Below are positions 1 through 7,091 of a stretch of DNA of 10,279 nucleotides, in pieces (within the stretch, counting starts at the first letter, position 1; the number at the start of each line of letters is the position of its first letter). A program made the position numbers and the translations under genes. This DNA comes from Trachipleistophora hominis (Eukaryota; Microsporidia; Pleistophoridae): contig JH994039.1 of the NCBI GenBank assembly GCA_000316135.1, positions 14,495 through 24,773 of the forward strand. The letters are read 5' to 3'. A model generated the notes under the pieces. The model had not been told where the DNA came from. It saw only the letters and a list, made by a program, of their open reading frames with translations, and made no database searches.

Positions 1-49
1 TAATTATTCTACGGTGATGTAACGTATGTAAACGTAATTATTCTACGGT
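1..49 (+). repeat. 15-bp direct repeat, two copies
   Basis: TAATTATTCTACGGT occurs exactly at 1-15 and again at 35-49, a 34-bp period. A weaker third start (TAATTATCCT) falls at 60-69 and runs into a degenerate copy of the dispersed TATCCTCTTTA repeat. The first copy touches the window edge, so the array may continue to the left. Confidence 0.7.
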
Positions 50-122
50 AAGTTAAACATAATTATCCTCTTTAGCACGTGGTACGTTGGCGTATCATGT
101 GGTGGTCTTAGGTACGTTGTAC

Positions 123-158
123 GTGTCAGCGTTAAATAAAATATCCTCTTTAAACAAC
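123..158 (+). repeat. Dispersed repeat, copy 1
   Basis: A 36-bp copy of a repeat with core AATAAARTATCCTCTTTAA. It matches the inverted copy at 5245-5280 over the whole 36 bp with three differences, all G here for A there. It lies about 460 bp upstream of the eIF5 start. Function unknown; it could be the remnant of a mobile element end or a genome-wide regulatory motif. A degenerate copy sits at 53-75. Confidence 0.75.
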
Positions 159-450
159 GACCGTAGTTAGCGGTGCTATCAGAACAGAAACGTTTTAAAC
201 GGGTCTATACGACAAGAAAGATTGTACTAACTGCAAAGAAACGCACCCTCGTTACCTTAATGCTAAAATACTTCTCTTTCTTACACCATTCTCCTTTCCT
301 TCTTCACGTATTATTGAAGGGTCTTCATCGTTTGTTAGCCGAGTACTTCCGTAGCACGTGCTATAACGCAATTATTTGCTATCCAAGCGTAGTTAACTAC
401 TTAAATATTTTTTACGGATAGAATGCTACTGTTGAAAGTAGTACCCCCTC

Positions 451-481
451 ATGTCAACATTAAATAAAGTATCCTCTTTAA
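451..481 (+). repeat. Dispersed repeat, copy 2
   Basis: This 31-bp copy has the core AATAAARTATCCTCTTTAA with G at the variable position. It matches the reverse complement of 5250-5280 with that single difference. It is about 140 bp upstream of the eIF5 start codon and in the same orientation as copy 1. Confidence 0.8.
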
Positions 482-610
482 GTAATAGCTACAAAGGTAT
501 TTGTGCTTCTCGTAATTCTTATCCTTTTCTTACCACCGTTTTTTATATTGAAAGAGCTTTTTTAAAAATCTACTGCCGTTCATCTCCTCTTAAACACGTA
601 AATTTTTGTT

Positions 611-613
611 CCC
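611..613 (+). promoter_or_regulatory. CCC start-proximal signal of eIF5
   Basis: A CCC run ends 7 nt before the ATG at 621. C- or G-runs just upstream of start codons have been described in microsporidian genomes and are thought to mark transcription start with very short leaders. It supports the ATG at 621 over the open frame that extends to 606 without an ATG. Confidence 0.6.
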
Positions 614-620
614 TATTAAA

Positions 621-1505
621 ATGCTGATCCCCATTAACAAGAATACGAAGGACCCGTTCTATCGGTACAAAATGCCTCATCTCATAACAAAACAGCAGGG
701 AAAGCTGAAAAACACCAAGACAGTGCTCGTAAACATTGGTCAGATAAGTAACGCTCTTAAGAGGAAGGAAGCACTGCTACAGCAATTTATATTATACGAG
801 CTGTCGGTGAACAGCACGGTTAAGGACAATATGTTTATGTTGAAGGGAGACTATGCTGCATCAGAAATACAAAACATAATTTACGGGTTCATTGAACTGC
901 TGGTGCTGTGCAAGGAGTGCACCAATCCTGAGACTGAGATGGGTGTGGAGGGCAACGAAGTTTCTTTGTGCTGCTATGCGTGTGGATGTAGGAGAGTGGT
1001 GGAGAGTAACCACAGGATAATGAGTTACGTGAGGAAGAACCCGGAGATGGCGGAGTATAAGTGCTACGGAGAGTGTGATGATGAGAACGATGATATACGT
1101 AACGAGGAAAAACCCGTCCCGGAAAGGGAGAATGTCCTTTCGTTCGAGCGTAGCGTACAACAAAACCTTAACGATAATTTTCTGACGTTCTACACGGATA
1201 ACCTGCCATTAAAACGTGAAATAATTAAAGCGTCCTTTAACACGTTGATAAACGATCGTGAAAGGCTGATCATCTATGAAAAGGTCTTTAAAGAGGACGA
1301 GGAGGCCCTAACACTCTTTTTTGAGAATTTGGAAATATTTCTGGTAGAAAACGATAAGATTAAGGAACTGAAGAATATTTTGGATAGCATGCCATTCTTG
1401 AACCAGGACGATTTCAAGTACTTCAGGAAAAAGAGCGTGGTGGTTGATAAGAAGGATAGCGTACGGATAAGAAATACGCTGATGAATTACATCAACTATA
1501 AATAG
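621..1505 (+). CDS. Translation initiation factor eIF5 (GTPase-activating protein for eIF2)
   Basis: eIF5 stimulates GTP hydrolysis by eIF2 in the 43S/48S preinitiation complex in the cytoplasm and bridges eIF2-beta and eIF3. The 294-residue product opens with the family hallmark DPFYRYKMP at residues 11-19. Its Arg15 falls exactly where the catalytic arginine finger of yeast and human eIF5 lies, which fixes the start at 621. The eIF2B/eIF5-type zinc ribbon follows (C97-x2-C100-x17-C118-x2-C121), with NPETE just after the first pair, as in other eIF5s. An acidic linker (about 151-170) leads to an alpha-helical C-terminal W2-like region (about 175-294). The protein is shorter than yeast (405) or human (431) eIF5. 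It ends where the second acidic/aromatic box would be, and the tryptophan and acidic tail are absent. eIF2-beta is the main alternative because it shares the zinc ribbon, but the N-terminal motif argues against it. Confidence 0.95.
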   Translation: MLIPINKNTKDPFYRYKMPHLITKQQGKLKNTKTVLVNIGQISNALKRKEALLQQFILYELSVNSTVKDNMFMLKGDYAASEIQNIIYGFIELLVLCKECTNPETEMGVEGNEVSLCCYACGCRRVVESNHRIMSYVRKNPEMAEYKCYGECDDENDDIRNEEKPVPERENVLSFERSVQQNLNDNFLTFYTDNLPLKREIIKASFNTLINDRERLIIYEKVFKEDEEALTLFFENLEIFLVENDKIKELKNILDSMPFLNQDDFKYFRKKSVVVDKKDSVRIRNTLMNYINYK

Positions 1506-1523
1506 AGCAGTGGGTGTAAAACG

Positions 1524-1532
1524 TAATTAAAT
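1524..1532 (+). terminator. TAATTAAAT 3' box after eIF5
   Basis: TAATTAAAT begins 18 nt after the stop codon. The same box follows the other four genes at a similar distance. It resembles the ATTAAA variant of the polyadenylation hexamer, so it is probably the 3'-end processing signal; that role is inferred. Confidence 0.6.
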
Positions 1533-2491
1533 GTTGAAGTGTATGTAAAGGAGCAGCTCTAAATTGGTGTTGTAAAGGCAGGAGGTGCCTATTTATGCAT
1601 GAACGTTTTAAAGGGAAGAATGCCGAGTTCCCGTTTTTAAGATTTTTGTCTTTACGATCGATCAATTGTTCTGGTTCTCTTATCTCATGTACTCGTCTTT
1701 TGTATTTTTTAACTTTCGTTCTTAAAAACATGCTGGTCTGTTATTTCATAGGCTATCATTGTTGGAGGTGATTAAACGATTCTTGTTCCTAAAGAACTGC
1801 TCATTCTTACACACTCATTTATTGGCGCTTGGTGTTAAAACGCGTATAATTTGGTTGTAGACTGATAAAGACCGCTGTTTCATCACGACTAACATTTCTG
1901 CCCACGTTATATATCACCTGTTTTTTATCACGTTAAGTATTTTCATCGATTGTTCTCTATTTCGTAAGTTTTGTTTTTTTGTTCATGCGTTCTTTTTCTA
2001 TTTATACTTTTAACCGTAAAATGCATAAAAATATTTTGGAATTGCATAAAACACGTACTTTCCATCTACTATAACAGAAAGAAAATTGTTACTACGTATG
2101 CTTGGCGTATATTCCTGTTCCTAGAGTTTTAGCAATAATAATTCTACTTAGACTTATACTTTGCTTATTGCTGCTCTCAAAATGGTCTATGTTTCTAATT
2201 TAGGCTTCTTGTAATCTAAAATCCTTTTTATTGCTCTTATTCGTACTTTTCATAGATGATTATCGTTTCTCTTACTTTTATAGAGCCATTTTCTGTCAAA
2301 ATTACACTTCTTATAATCATAGATACTTTCTTGTGCCCGTATCTAAATATCACGTGCACGATTTGTCCAGGCAATTTCTACTTATTTTGATTCCCTTCAT
2401 ATTTAATCGTGTAATTTACTCGTTCTCTCTGAAACTTTTCTTCCCAATTTTCTCCCCTTTTAACCCTCTAAATCCAATAATTTTCATCACT

Positions 2492-2494
2492 CCC
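2492..2494 (+). promoter_or_regulatory. CCC start-proximal signal of the RMD1-family gene
   Basis: A CCC run ends 12 nt before the ATG at 2507, the longest of the five spacings in the window. It supports translation starting at 2507 rather than inside the hydrophobic open frame upstream. Confidence 0.5.
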
Positions 2495-2506
2495 TGCCAA
2501 AAAGCG

Positions 2507-3505
2507 ATGAACAACCGATCAGCAAGGGACAATTCAATCCAATCCATACGAATAAACTCAGACGCTACGACCTTCACAGACAAGAAGCAGGCACGTATTG
2601 AATTACGGGCACTACGTGATGCATTCTATCTTAAAACGGTTAAACCAAACGAAAACACGGAAAGCATTCCCCAAAACACCGTTCTAAAGCGTGTAACAGC
2701 ATACTGCACCGCCGAGAAGATCAATCTCAAACACCTAAGCTCATTTCTTCGCAATAACCCGATGTTTCAGCAGAGTGTCATCTATTTCGGCGAGTGCTTG
2801 TACACGAGCGTAGCAATTGAAAGAGGATCGGTCGACGTGTTTTTCTTTGATTACGGCGTTACCGTGTTCTGGGGCGTATCGGAGAACGTCGAAACAAAAA
2901 TTCTCAAAATTATAAAAATTTCTGAGTACAACTCGTACGACACCTCGAAAATTGAGGTTGAAAATTTTCAGTATGGTATTATAGACACGCAGAGCATGTT
3001 CTGTAATGACGTGATTTATCTCAACACAGAGGATTATTTCCATAAGATGATTATCAGCAATGCCATCGCGCAGAGCGTAAAATTAGACTATTTCGAGAAT
3101 TTGACCGATAAGACGATTGAGAGTGTCAAGGATTTGCCGGAGGAAGTGGAGAACTGGGGAAGAGTGGGCAGGAATAGGAAGGAGATATTGAAGATGGTGG
3201 GGAGGTTGCACAAGCTGCGCATTGATCTCAATCTGGTCACCAATATTTTGGATGAACCGGAGGTGCTATGGCATTTTCCTAGATATTCGGAGCTGTACGA
3301 GTCGTTAAGGAGGTGCCTAGAGATTAAAGCACGTGCTGACATTCTCAATTTGAGATGTGATGTTATACACGGTGTGCTTGAGATCCTTTCTGAGAATATT
3401 AATACCAGGAACAGTGAGAATTTAGAGAAAATGATGGTGGGTCTTATATTCGTAAGCATTGTTGTTGGAATATTTCAAATTTTAGTTCTACTGCTGAAAA
3501 AGTGA
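2507..3505 (+). CDS. RMD1/RMND1 (DUF155) family membrane protein
   Basis: The 332-residue product belongs to the DUF155 family (yeast Rmd1 and Rmd8, fission yeast Sad1-interacting factor Sif2, human mitochondrial RMND1). Supporting signals in family order: VFFFDYGVTVFWG at 111-123, ISNAIAQSVKLDYFE at 183-197, LVTNILDEPEVLWHF at 243-257, and the helical LEIKARADILNLRCDVI at 271-287. A single hydrophobic segment at about 309-330, followed by Lys-Lys, gives a C-terminal membrane anchor as in other members. The molecular activity of the family is not firmly known; human RMND1 supports mitochondrial translation. Microsporidian mitosomes lack a genome, so the protein more likely resembles the extramitochondrial Rmd1/Sif2 type (inference). 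The start at 2507 is the first ATG in frame. Upstream, about 92 further codons are open but lack ATG and encode an aromatic-rich stretch unlike the family. Confidence 0.9.
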   Translation: MNNRSARDNSIQSIRINSDATTFTDKKQARIELRALRDAFYLKTVKPNENTESIPQNTVLKRVTAYCTAEKINLKHLSSFLRNNPMFQQSVIYFGECLYTSVAIERGSVDVFFFDYGVTVFWGVSENVETKILKIIKISEYNSYDTSKIEVENFQYGIIDTQSMFCNDVIYLNTEDYFHKMIISNAIAQSVKLDYFENLTDKTIESVKDLPEEVENWGRVGRNRKEILKMVGRLHKLRIDLNLVTNILDEPEVLWHFPRYSELYESLRRCLEIKARADILNLRCDVIHGVLEILSENINTRNSENLEKMMVGLIFVSIVVGIFQILVLLLKK

Positions 3506-3522
3506 TCAGTATTGCTATAAAT

Positions 3523-3531
3523 TAATTAAAT
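3523..3531 (+). terminator. TAATTAAAT 3' box after the RMD1-family gene
   Basis: TAATTAAAT begins 17 nt after the stop codon, with the same sequence and similar spacing as after eIF5 and SRP72. Likely a polyadenylation or 3'-end signal (inference). Confidence 0.6.
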
Positions 3532-4248
3532 TAGAATTGTTCTTCCTAATCTTTTCCTTTTTAGCGTTCTTTAGCATCAACGAATTAACACATTATCTTT
3601 CGATCACCGTTACGTTGATTGTTTGCGAAATAGAGAAGTAACTGAGGTGTTAAATAAATTTAATATTAATTAGATAATCTTCTGTATTATACGTTATTGT
3701 CTATCATAAAATAGATTGTTATATACGAATAAGATAATATTATAAGGTATGTGTTGTTTTCATTATACATAGACGTTACTGCTGAGATTGTATTCAGCCT
3801 TATTATTTTCCTTAATAATCCTATTTATTGTTAAAGACAATATCAGAAACATATTCTGCAAATCAAGGGCCTCTAGGCTATGATAGATGCTCAGCACCCC
3901 AGAAGAGTTCGTTTGATAATGTTGGTAGGAATTTAATTAAATCAGCTTTCAAAAGAATCATAGACATATTACAATTAACCGCAAATTAATGTTCGGAGTA
4001 TTGATGAACAAGAAAGCCTGAAAAGGTTAAATAATCTGCAAGTTCAAATAACAAAATATTATAAACTTTTTAAAATCATTTACTTTCTTTAAAGTCGGTT
4101 TAATTATATCCTTCATACACACTACCTAATCAAACCTACTCTTCTAATTCTAACGAGCCCGTTTCTCGTGCTCACCGATCATTAAAAATACGATCCCTCG
4201 TTTCAGATTGCCACGAACTAAAAAATAATTTGTAAAAAATAAAATGTG

Positions 4249-4252
4249 CCCC
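4249..4252 (+). promoter_or_regulatory. CCCC start-proximal signal of SRP72
   Basis: CCCC ends 4 nt before the ATG at 4257. It falls inside a short out-of-frame reading frame (ATG at 4244, stop at 4286-4288) that overlaps the SRP72 start. If transcription begins at the C-run, that upstream ATG is excluded from the mRNA. Confidence 0.6.
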
Positions 4253-4256
4253 TACC

Positions 4257-5159
4257 ATGGCAGATCTCAAGCATTTAATAGAAAATAAAGAATATCAACA
4301 GATTTTAGAGTTAGAAGGCGTGCAGTACGATAGGTTCAAGGTAACATGTCTGATACATCTTGAGAGGTACCGTGACGCACTAATTCTGATGAAAAAAATG
4401 GACGCTGAGCACACGAAACAGCAGAACGAGGTAGGCGATAAAATGCAAAAAATGCAGATCAAGGAAAAGATGAGCGGTGATATGAGGTATGAAAAGGCGT
4501 ACGCGTTGTATAAATTAAAAAAATACAAGAAGAGCCTTTCGATTCTAAAGCGAATGGAGGCATCTGAGAGGGTAAATGTGCTGCTATCGCAGGTTTATTA
4601 TTTCCTACGTTCATACAGAAAGGCGTACAATACGCTCTCAAAATGTAAATATGAGAAAGAAAGAGACGTAAATCTGTGTGCGATGGATTCTTTAAGCAGG
4701 ATATCGTTGAGACGACGGGAGGATGATGAGCAGATACATCATATAGAACTGAAGCCTGGCCATCTTGCAGGCCAGATGGCGTATAACAGCAGTTTTAGAG
4801 ACTTTCATTTCTACGATCCGGAGGGTTACGTACATAAGTATAAGAACGTGTCAAATGGATACATCCAAGAACAGATTGCTAATCTCATAGGATGCGTAGA
4901 CCTGGACAAACTGTCAAAAAAGAAGAGAAAGATTGCGCAGTACAATTTAAATAACGATCCTAACTTTAAAAAATATCTGCTGCACAGAAACAGAGACAGT
5001 TTTAAAAAATTGCTGTTGTGTAGCGGTAAAAGCTCCTTAAAAAACGCCCGTGTTGAAGATGAGCACCTGATGAGGCTCATTGAGTATATTCAGATGAATG
5101 TAGACGAGAAAGTCAGCGCTGATATTCTTAAATCAGCGAAAAAAAGTAGGCAGGAATGA
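4257..5159 (+). CDS. Signal recognition particle subunit SRP72-like, minimal TPR protein
   Basis: Probable SRP72, which pairs with SRP68 on the SRP RNA and helps target secretory proteins to the ER. The 300-residue product is rich in tetratricopeptide-like helix pairs: DRFKVTCLIHLERYRDALIL at 25-44, YEKAYALYKLKKYKKSLSIL at 78-97 and VNVLLSQVYYFLRSYRKAY at 106-124. The Y-x-K-A-Y-x-LY-x-L pattern and the later order (RDVNLCAMDSL at 136-146, QMAYNSSF at 173-180, IANLIGCVDLDKLSKKKRKI at 207-226, then QYN) resemble the SRP72 layout, where an N-N/I-D stretch precedes an LSKKQ...I-x-YN segment. It is under half the length of human (671) or yeast (640) SRP72. The lysine-rich C-terminus (LKSAKKSRQE) may correspond to the basic RNA-binding tail. 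Another TPR protein is the alternative. The ATG at 4257 is chosen for the CCCC run before it and the N-terminal helix. Confidence 0.75.
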   Translation: MADLKHLIENKEYQQILELEGVQYDRFKVTCLIHLERYRDALILMKKMDAEHTKQQNEVGDKMQKMQIKEKMSGDMRYEKAYALYKLKKYKKSLSILKRMEASERVNVLLSQVYYFLRSYRKAYNTLSKCKYEKERDVNLCAMDSLSRISLRRREDDEQIHHIELKPGHLAGQMAYNSSFRDFHFYDPEGYVHKYKNVSNGYIQEQIANLIGCVDLDKLSKKKRKIAQYNLNNDPNFKKYLLHRNRDSFKKLLLCSGKSSLKNARVEDEHLMRLIEYIQMNVDEKVSADILKSAKKSRQE

Positions 5160-5172
5160 GCACAGAGCGCAC

Positions 5173-5181
5173 TAATTAAAT
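5173..5181 (+). terminator. TAATTAAAT 3' box after SRP72
   Basis: TAATTAAAT begins 13 nt after the SRP72 stop codon, the shortest spacing of the five. Probable 3'-end signal by analogy with the other genes. Confidence 0.6.
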
Positions 5182-5244
5182 TCTGAGTTTGTGGTTCTAC
5201 CTTTTGATACGATAGGAGGTATACACGCCAATCTTCATGTTCTT

Positions 5245-5280
5245 GTTGTTTAAAGAGGATATTTTATTTAATGTTGACAT
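5245..5280 (-). repeat. Dispersed repeat, copy 3 (inverted)
   Basis: The reverse complement of this 36-bp stretch matches 123-158 (three A/G differences) and, over 31 bp, 451-481 (one A/G difference). It lies in the spacer between the convergent SRP72 and methionyl-tRNA synthetase genes, 86 bp after one stop and 165 bp after the other, so it is unlikely to act as a promoter element for either. Confidence 0.8.
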
Positions 5281-5415
5281 TAAAAGGCATTTTATCTCGT
5301 CCTTGTTAATTTCATTTTTTTTTGCTTGAAAGTCCGTCTAATTAACACTCCGTTAATTTCATTAAAACCGTTTTGCTGGGCAGGCCTGGTCTGTAACCAA
5401 AAATAAATAACTTTT

Positions 5416-5422
5416 TTAATTC
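5416..5422 (-). terminator. AATTAAA 3' box after methionyl-tRNA synthetase
   Basis: Read on the minus strand, AATTAAA (preceded by AG instead of T, followed by more A) begins about 23 nt after the stop codon. It is the least perfect of the five 3' boxes, lacking the leading T. Confidence 0.5.
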
Positions 5423-5444
5423 TTGTATGAGGCTAGCACAGCAT

Positions 5445-7085
5445 TCACTTCGCCTTGTTCCTGAGATTCTCAAGTATTTCATCGCCTAGGGGCACAAAGA
5501 GCGCCCGCACGTTCTGATTAATATCATGTTCATCAAGTACCTGCAACTCATCTCCAATCGTTCTCGGTTTTATTTCGCACATTTCGTGCAGATCCGCACA
5601 AATATTCGGTATAAAAGGCTCGTAGAGATCGGCCAGCAATGCAATCACTGAAAATACAAGCGCAAACGAATCGTTTTTTGCATCCTGATCAACGCTATGC
5701 TCAAACGTTTTCTGGAGAAAGTGGTTGCACACCATACACATCTCGGAGAGCACGGTCAATCCCTTTTTCATCTTAATATGGCACATAACGCGTTTGTATT
5801 CCGATAGTAAATCGTTAATTTTGGACACAAACTCTTGTCTTGTAGCGCTGTTGAGTGCTCCTTTGAAACACACTCGTCCGGTCATCTTGTTTTTTATGAA
5901 TTTTAAAACGCGGTTGCACAAATTTCCAAAGTTGTTCTGCAGATCTGAAGTGCTATTCAGAAAATCGGTGACCGAAAAATTTGAATCCTTAGTCTCGGGC
6001 CTAACCTTAACGAGATAATACCGCCACAAATCACACGTTCCATACTCATTGTGTATCAAATCTGATCCGAAAATGCCTATTTGCTTGCTCTTACTAAACT
6101 TCTTGTTCTCAAACATTAGATACTCGGTAACACTCAGTTTGTTGGCTATAAAGTCAAGAATAGCAGGCATTATGATTGTGTGGAAAGGAACGTTGTCTTT
6201 TCCCATGAACTGCACGAATTCGTACGATAGAAAATCTTCCTCAAGCTGTTTCAGGCTCTCAAATTTTCTATTCTCTGATCTTTCAACGTACATTTTGAAG
6301 AACGAGAAATACCCGATCACAGCATCAAACCACACATAGAACACCTTGTTCATATCGGGAACAGGAACACCCCATTTGAGATCTCGTGTGATGCACCGCT
6401 TGTGCAAGTCCTTTTCGAGCCACTGTAGTGTAATCTCGCAAGCATTCTTTGACCATCTAGACGAGTTTTTTTCATATTTCAGTCTTAAATCGTCTGCTAG
6501 TTCGTTGAGTTTTAGGAACAGATGCCTCGTTTCTCTAATCTGCGGCCTTTCTCCACAAATTGCACACTCAGGATCAATGATCTCATCAATTTTGAGCAAA
6601 ATACCACATGCATCACACTGATCGCCCTGTAAACCATAAGACTTGCACTTGCTGCATGTACCCGTTAAGTAACGATCGGCCAGAAACATCTCACACTTGC
6701 TGCAGTGATACTGCTGCATCACGTCTTCCTCAATTCTATCAATAATCCTATGAAAAATGTCCTGCACCACTTTCGAATGCTCGGGATCGCTCGTCTGCCC
6801 GAAGCAATCAAATTCAATACTAAACCAATCGAAAACATCGATCATGATCTGCCTATTATGTTTCACCACCTCTTCGCATGTTGTATTGTCTTTTCGTGCT
6901 GTTATTTCTGTGGCAGTGCCGTAGTCATCTGTTCCGCATACAAATATAACTTTTTCGTTACTTTTCCTGCAAAATCGTGCGTATACATCCGCAGACAGCA
7001 CGGAGCCTATTATATTGCCTAGATGCGGTGAGTTGTTCACGTATGGCAGTGCAGCCGTGATTACTTTCTTTCTCGAGCTTGACAT
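5445..7085 (-). CDS. Methionyl-tRNA synthetase, cytosolic type
   Basis: This class I synthetase charges initiator and elongator tRNA-Met in the cytoplasm. The 546-residue product shows AALPYVNNSPHLGN at 11-24 (HIGH-type motif as HLGN) and GTDDYGTATE at 51-60. Four CxxC knuckles follow (C128/C131, C144/C147, C157/C160, C174/C177), the arrangement that can bind two zinc ions. Next come YVWFDAVIGYFSF at 250-262, MGKDNVPFHT at 294-303, KFSKS at 329-333 (KMSKS loop) and FLNSTSDLQNNFGNLCNRVL at 375-394, the start of the anticodon-binding helical domain. It lacks the N-terminal GST-like domain of yeast and human MetRS and any C-terminal EMAPII or WHEP domain, so it is a core enzyme. The start is the ATG at 7083-7085. 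The adjacent TTG codon is in frame, but CCC lies 3 nt before the ATG. It is divergent from TFB5 and convergent with SRP72. Confidence 0.97.
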   Translation of the reverse strand: MSSSRKKVITAALPYVNNSPHLGNIIGSVLSADVYARFCRKSNEKVIFVCGTDDYGTATEITARKDNTTCEEVVKHNRQIMIDVFDWFSIEFDCFGQTSDPEHSKVVQDIFHRIIDRIEEDVMQQYHCSKCEMFLADRYLTGTCSKCKSYGLQGDQCDACGILLKIDEIIDPECAICGERPQIRETRHLFLKLNELADDLRLKYEKNSSRWSKNACEITLQWLEKDLHKRCITRDLKWGVPVPDMNKVFYVWFDAVIGYFSFFKMYVERSENRKFESLKQLEEDFLSYEFVQFMGKDNVPFHTIIMPAILDFIANKLSVTEYLMFENKKFSKSKQIGIFGSDLIHNEYGTCDLWRYYLVKVRPETKDSNFSVTDFLNSTSDLQNNFGNLCNRVLKFIKNKMTGRVCFKGALNSATRQEFVSKINDLLSEYKRVMCHIKMKKGLTVLSEMCMVCNHFLQKTFEHSVDQDAKNDSFALVFSVIALLADLYEPFIPNICADLHEMCEIKPRTIGDELQVLDEHDINQNVRALFVPLGDEILENLRNKAK

Positions 7086-7088
7086 CAA

Positions 7089-7091
7089 GGG
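7089..7091 (-). promoter_or_regulatory. CCC start-proximal signal of methionyl-tRNA synthetase
   Basis: On the minus strand GGCCCTTG directly precedes the ATG, so the CCC run ends 3 nt before the start. This is the tightest spacing in the window, and it shows the signal is strand-specific and follows gene orientation. Confidence 0.6.

Larger units (their letters stand above)
1..620. other. AT-rich 5' region with short repeats, no gene supported
   Basis: I see no convincing gene here. A GTG-initiated open frame of 82 codons lies at 173-421, but it has no ATG start, no C-run before it, no 3' box after it and no recognisable motif. What the stretch does hold is repeats: a 15-bp direct repeat at 1-15 and 35-49, a 9-bp repeat GGTACGTTG at 81-89 and 111-119, and copies of a dispersed repeat at 53-75, 123-158 and 451-481. 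The last 140 bases must contain the eIF5 promoter; a TTTATATTG stretch near 542-550 is a possible TATA-like element, but this is only a guess. Confidence 0.6.
1506..2506. other. 1-kb spacer, T-rich, no gene supported
   Basis: No gene is supported here. A minus-strand open frame at 1492-1731 (79 codons, basic) overlaps the eIF5 end, has no C-run before its ATG and shows no family resemblance. A small hairpin (stem AGGCA/TGCCT at 1576-1580 and 1586-1590) lies about 70 bp after eIF5. The right half is strongly pyrimidine-biased on the plus strand. The RMD1 frame stays open back to about 2231, but without any ATG before 2507. Confidence 0.6.
3506..4256. other. 750-bp AT-rich spacer with an orphan 3' box
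   Basis: Mostly very AT-rich, with no supported gene. A short GC-richer patch at about 3866-3910 (with GCCT-CT-AGGC and a CCCC run at 3897-3900) is followed by a TAATTAAAT box at 3934-3942, identical to the box behind the genes. The only ATG frame ending at a fitting distance is 9 codons long (3887-3916). A minus-strand 29-codon frame (3763-3852) has a C-run 14 nt before its ATG but no 3' box. The patch may be a gene remnant or a small RNA; I cannot decide. Confidence 0.5.

Noticed and set aside
173..421. 82-codon plus-strand open frame
   Set aside because: It begins with GTG, has no C-run or 3' box, and shows no recognisable motif; repeat-rich surroundings.
1573..1595. Small hairpin after eIF5 as a terminator
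   Set aside because: A 5-bp stem about 70 bp downstream; eukaryotic genes do not use such terminators and the TAATTAAAT box is a better 3'-end candidate.
1492..1731. 79-codon minus-strand frame overlapping the eIF5 end
   Set aside because: No C-run before its ATG, no 3' box of the local kind, no family resemblance, and it overlaps a well-supported gene.
3763..3852. 29-codon minus-strand frame with a C-run 14 nt before ATG
   Set aside because: Very short, no 3' box after the stop, no family resemblance; the C-run alone is not enough.
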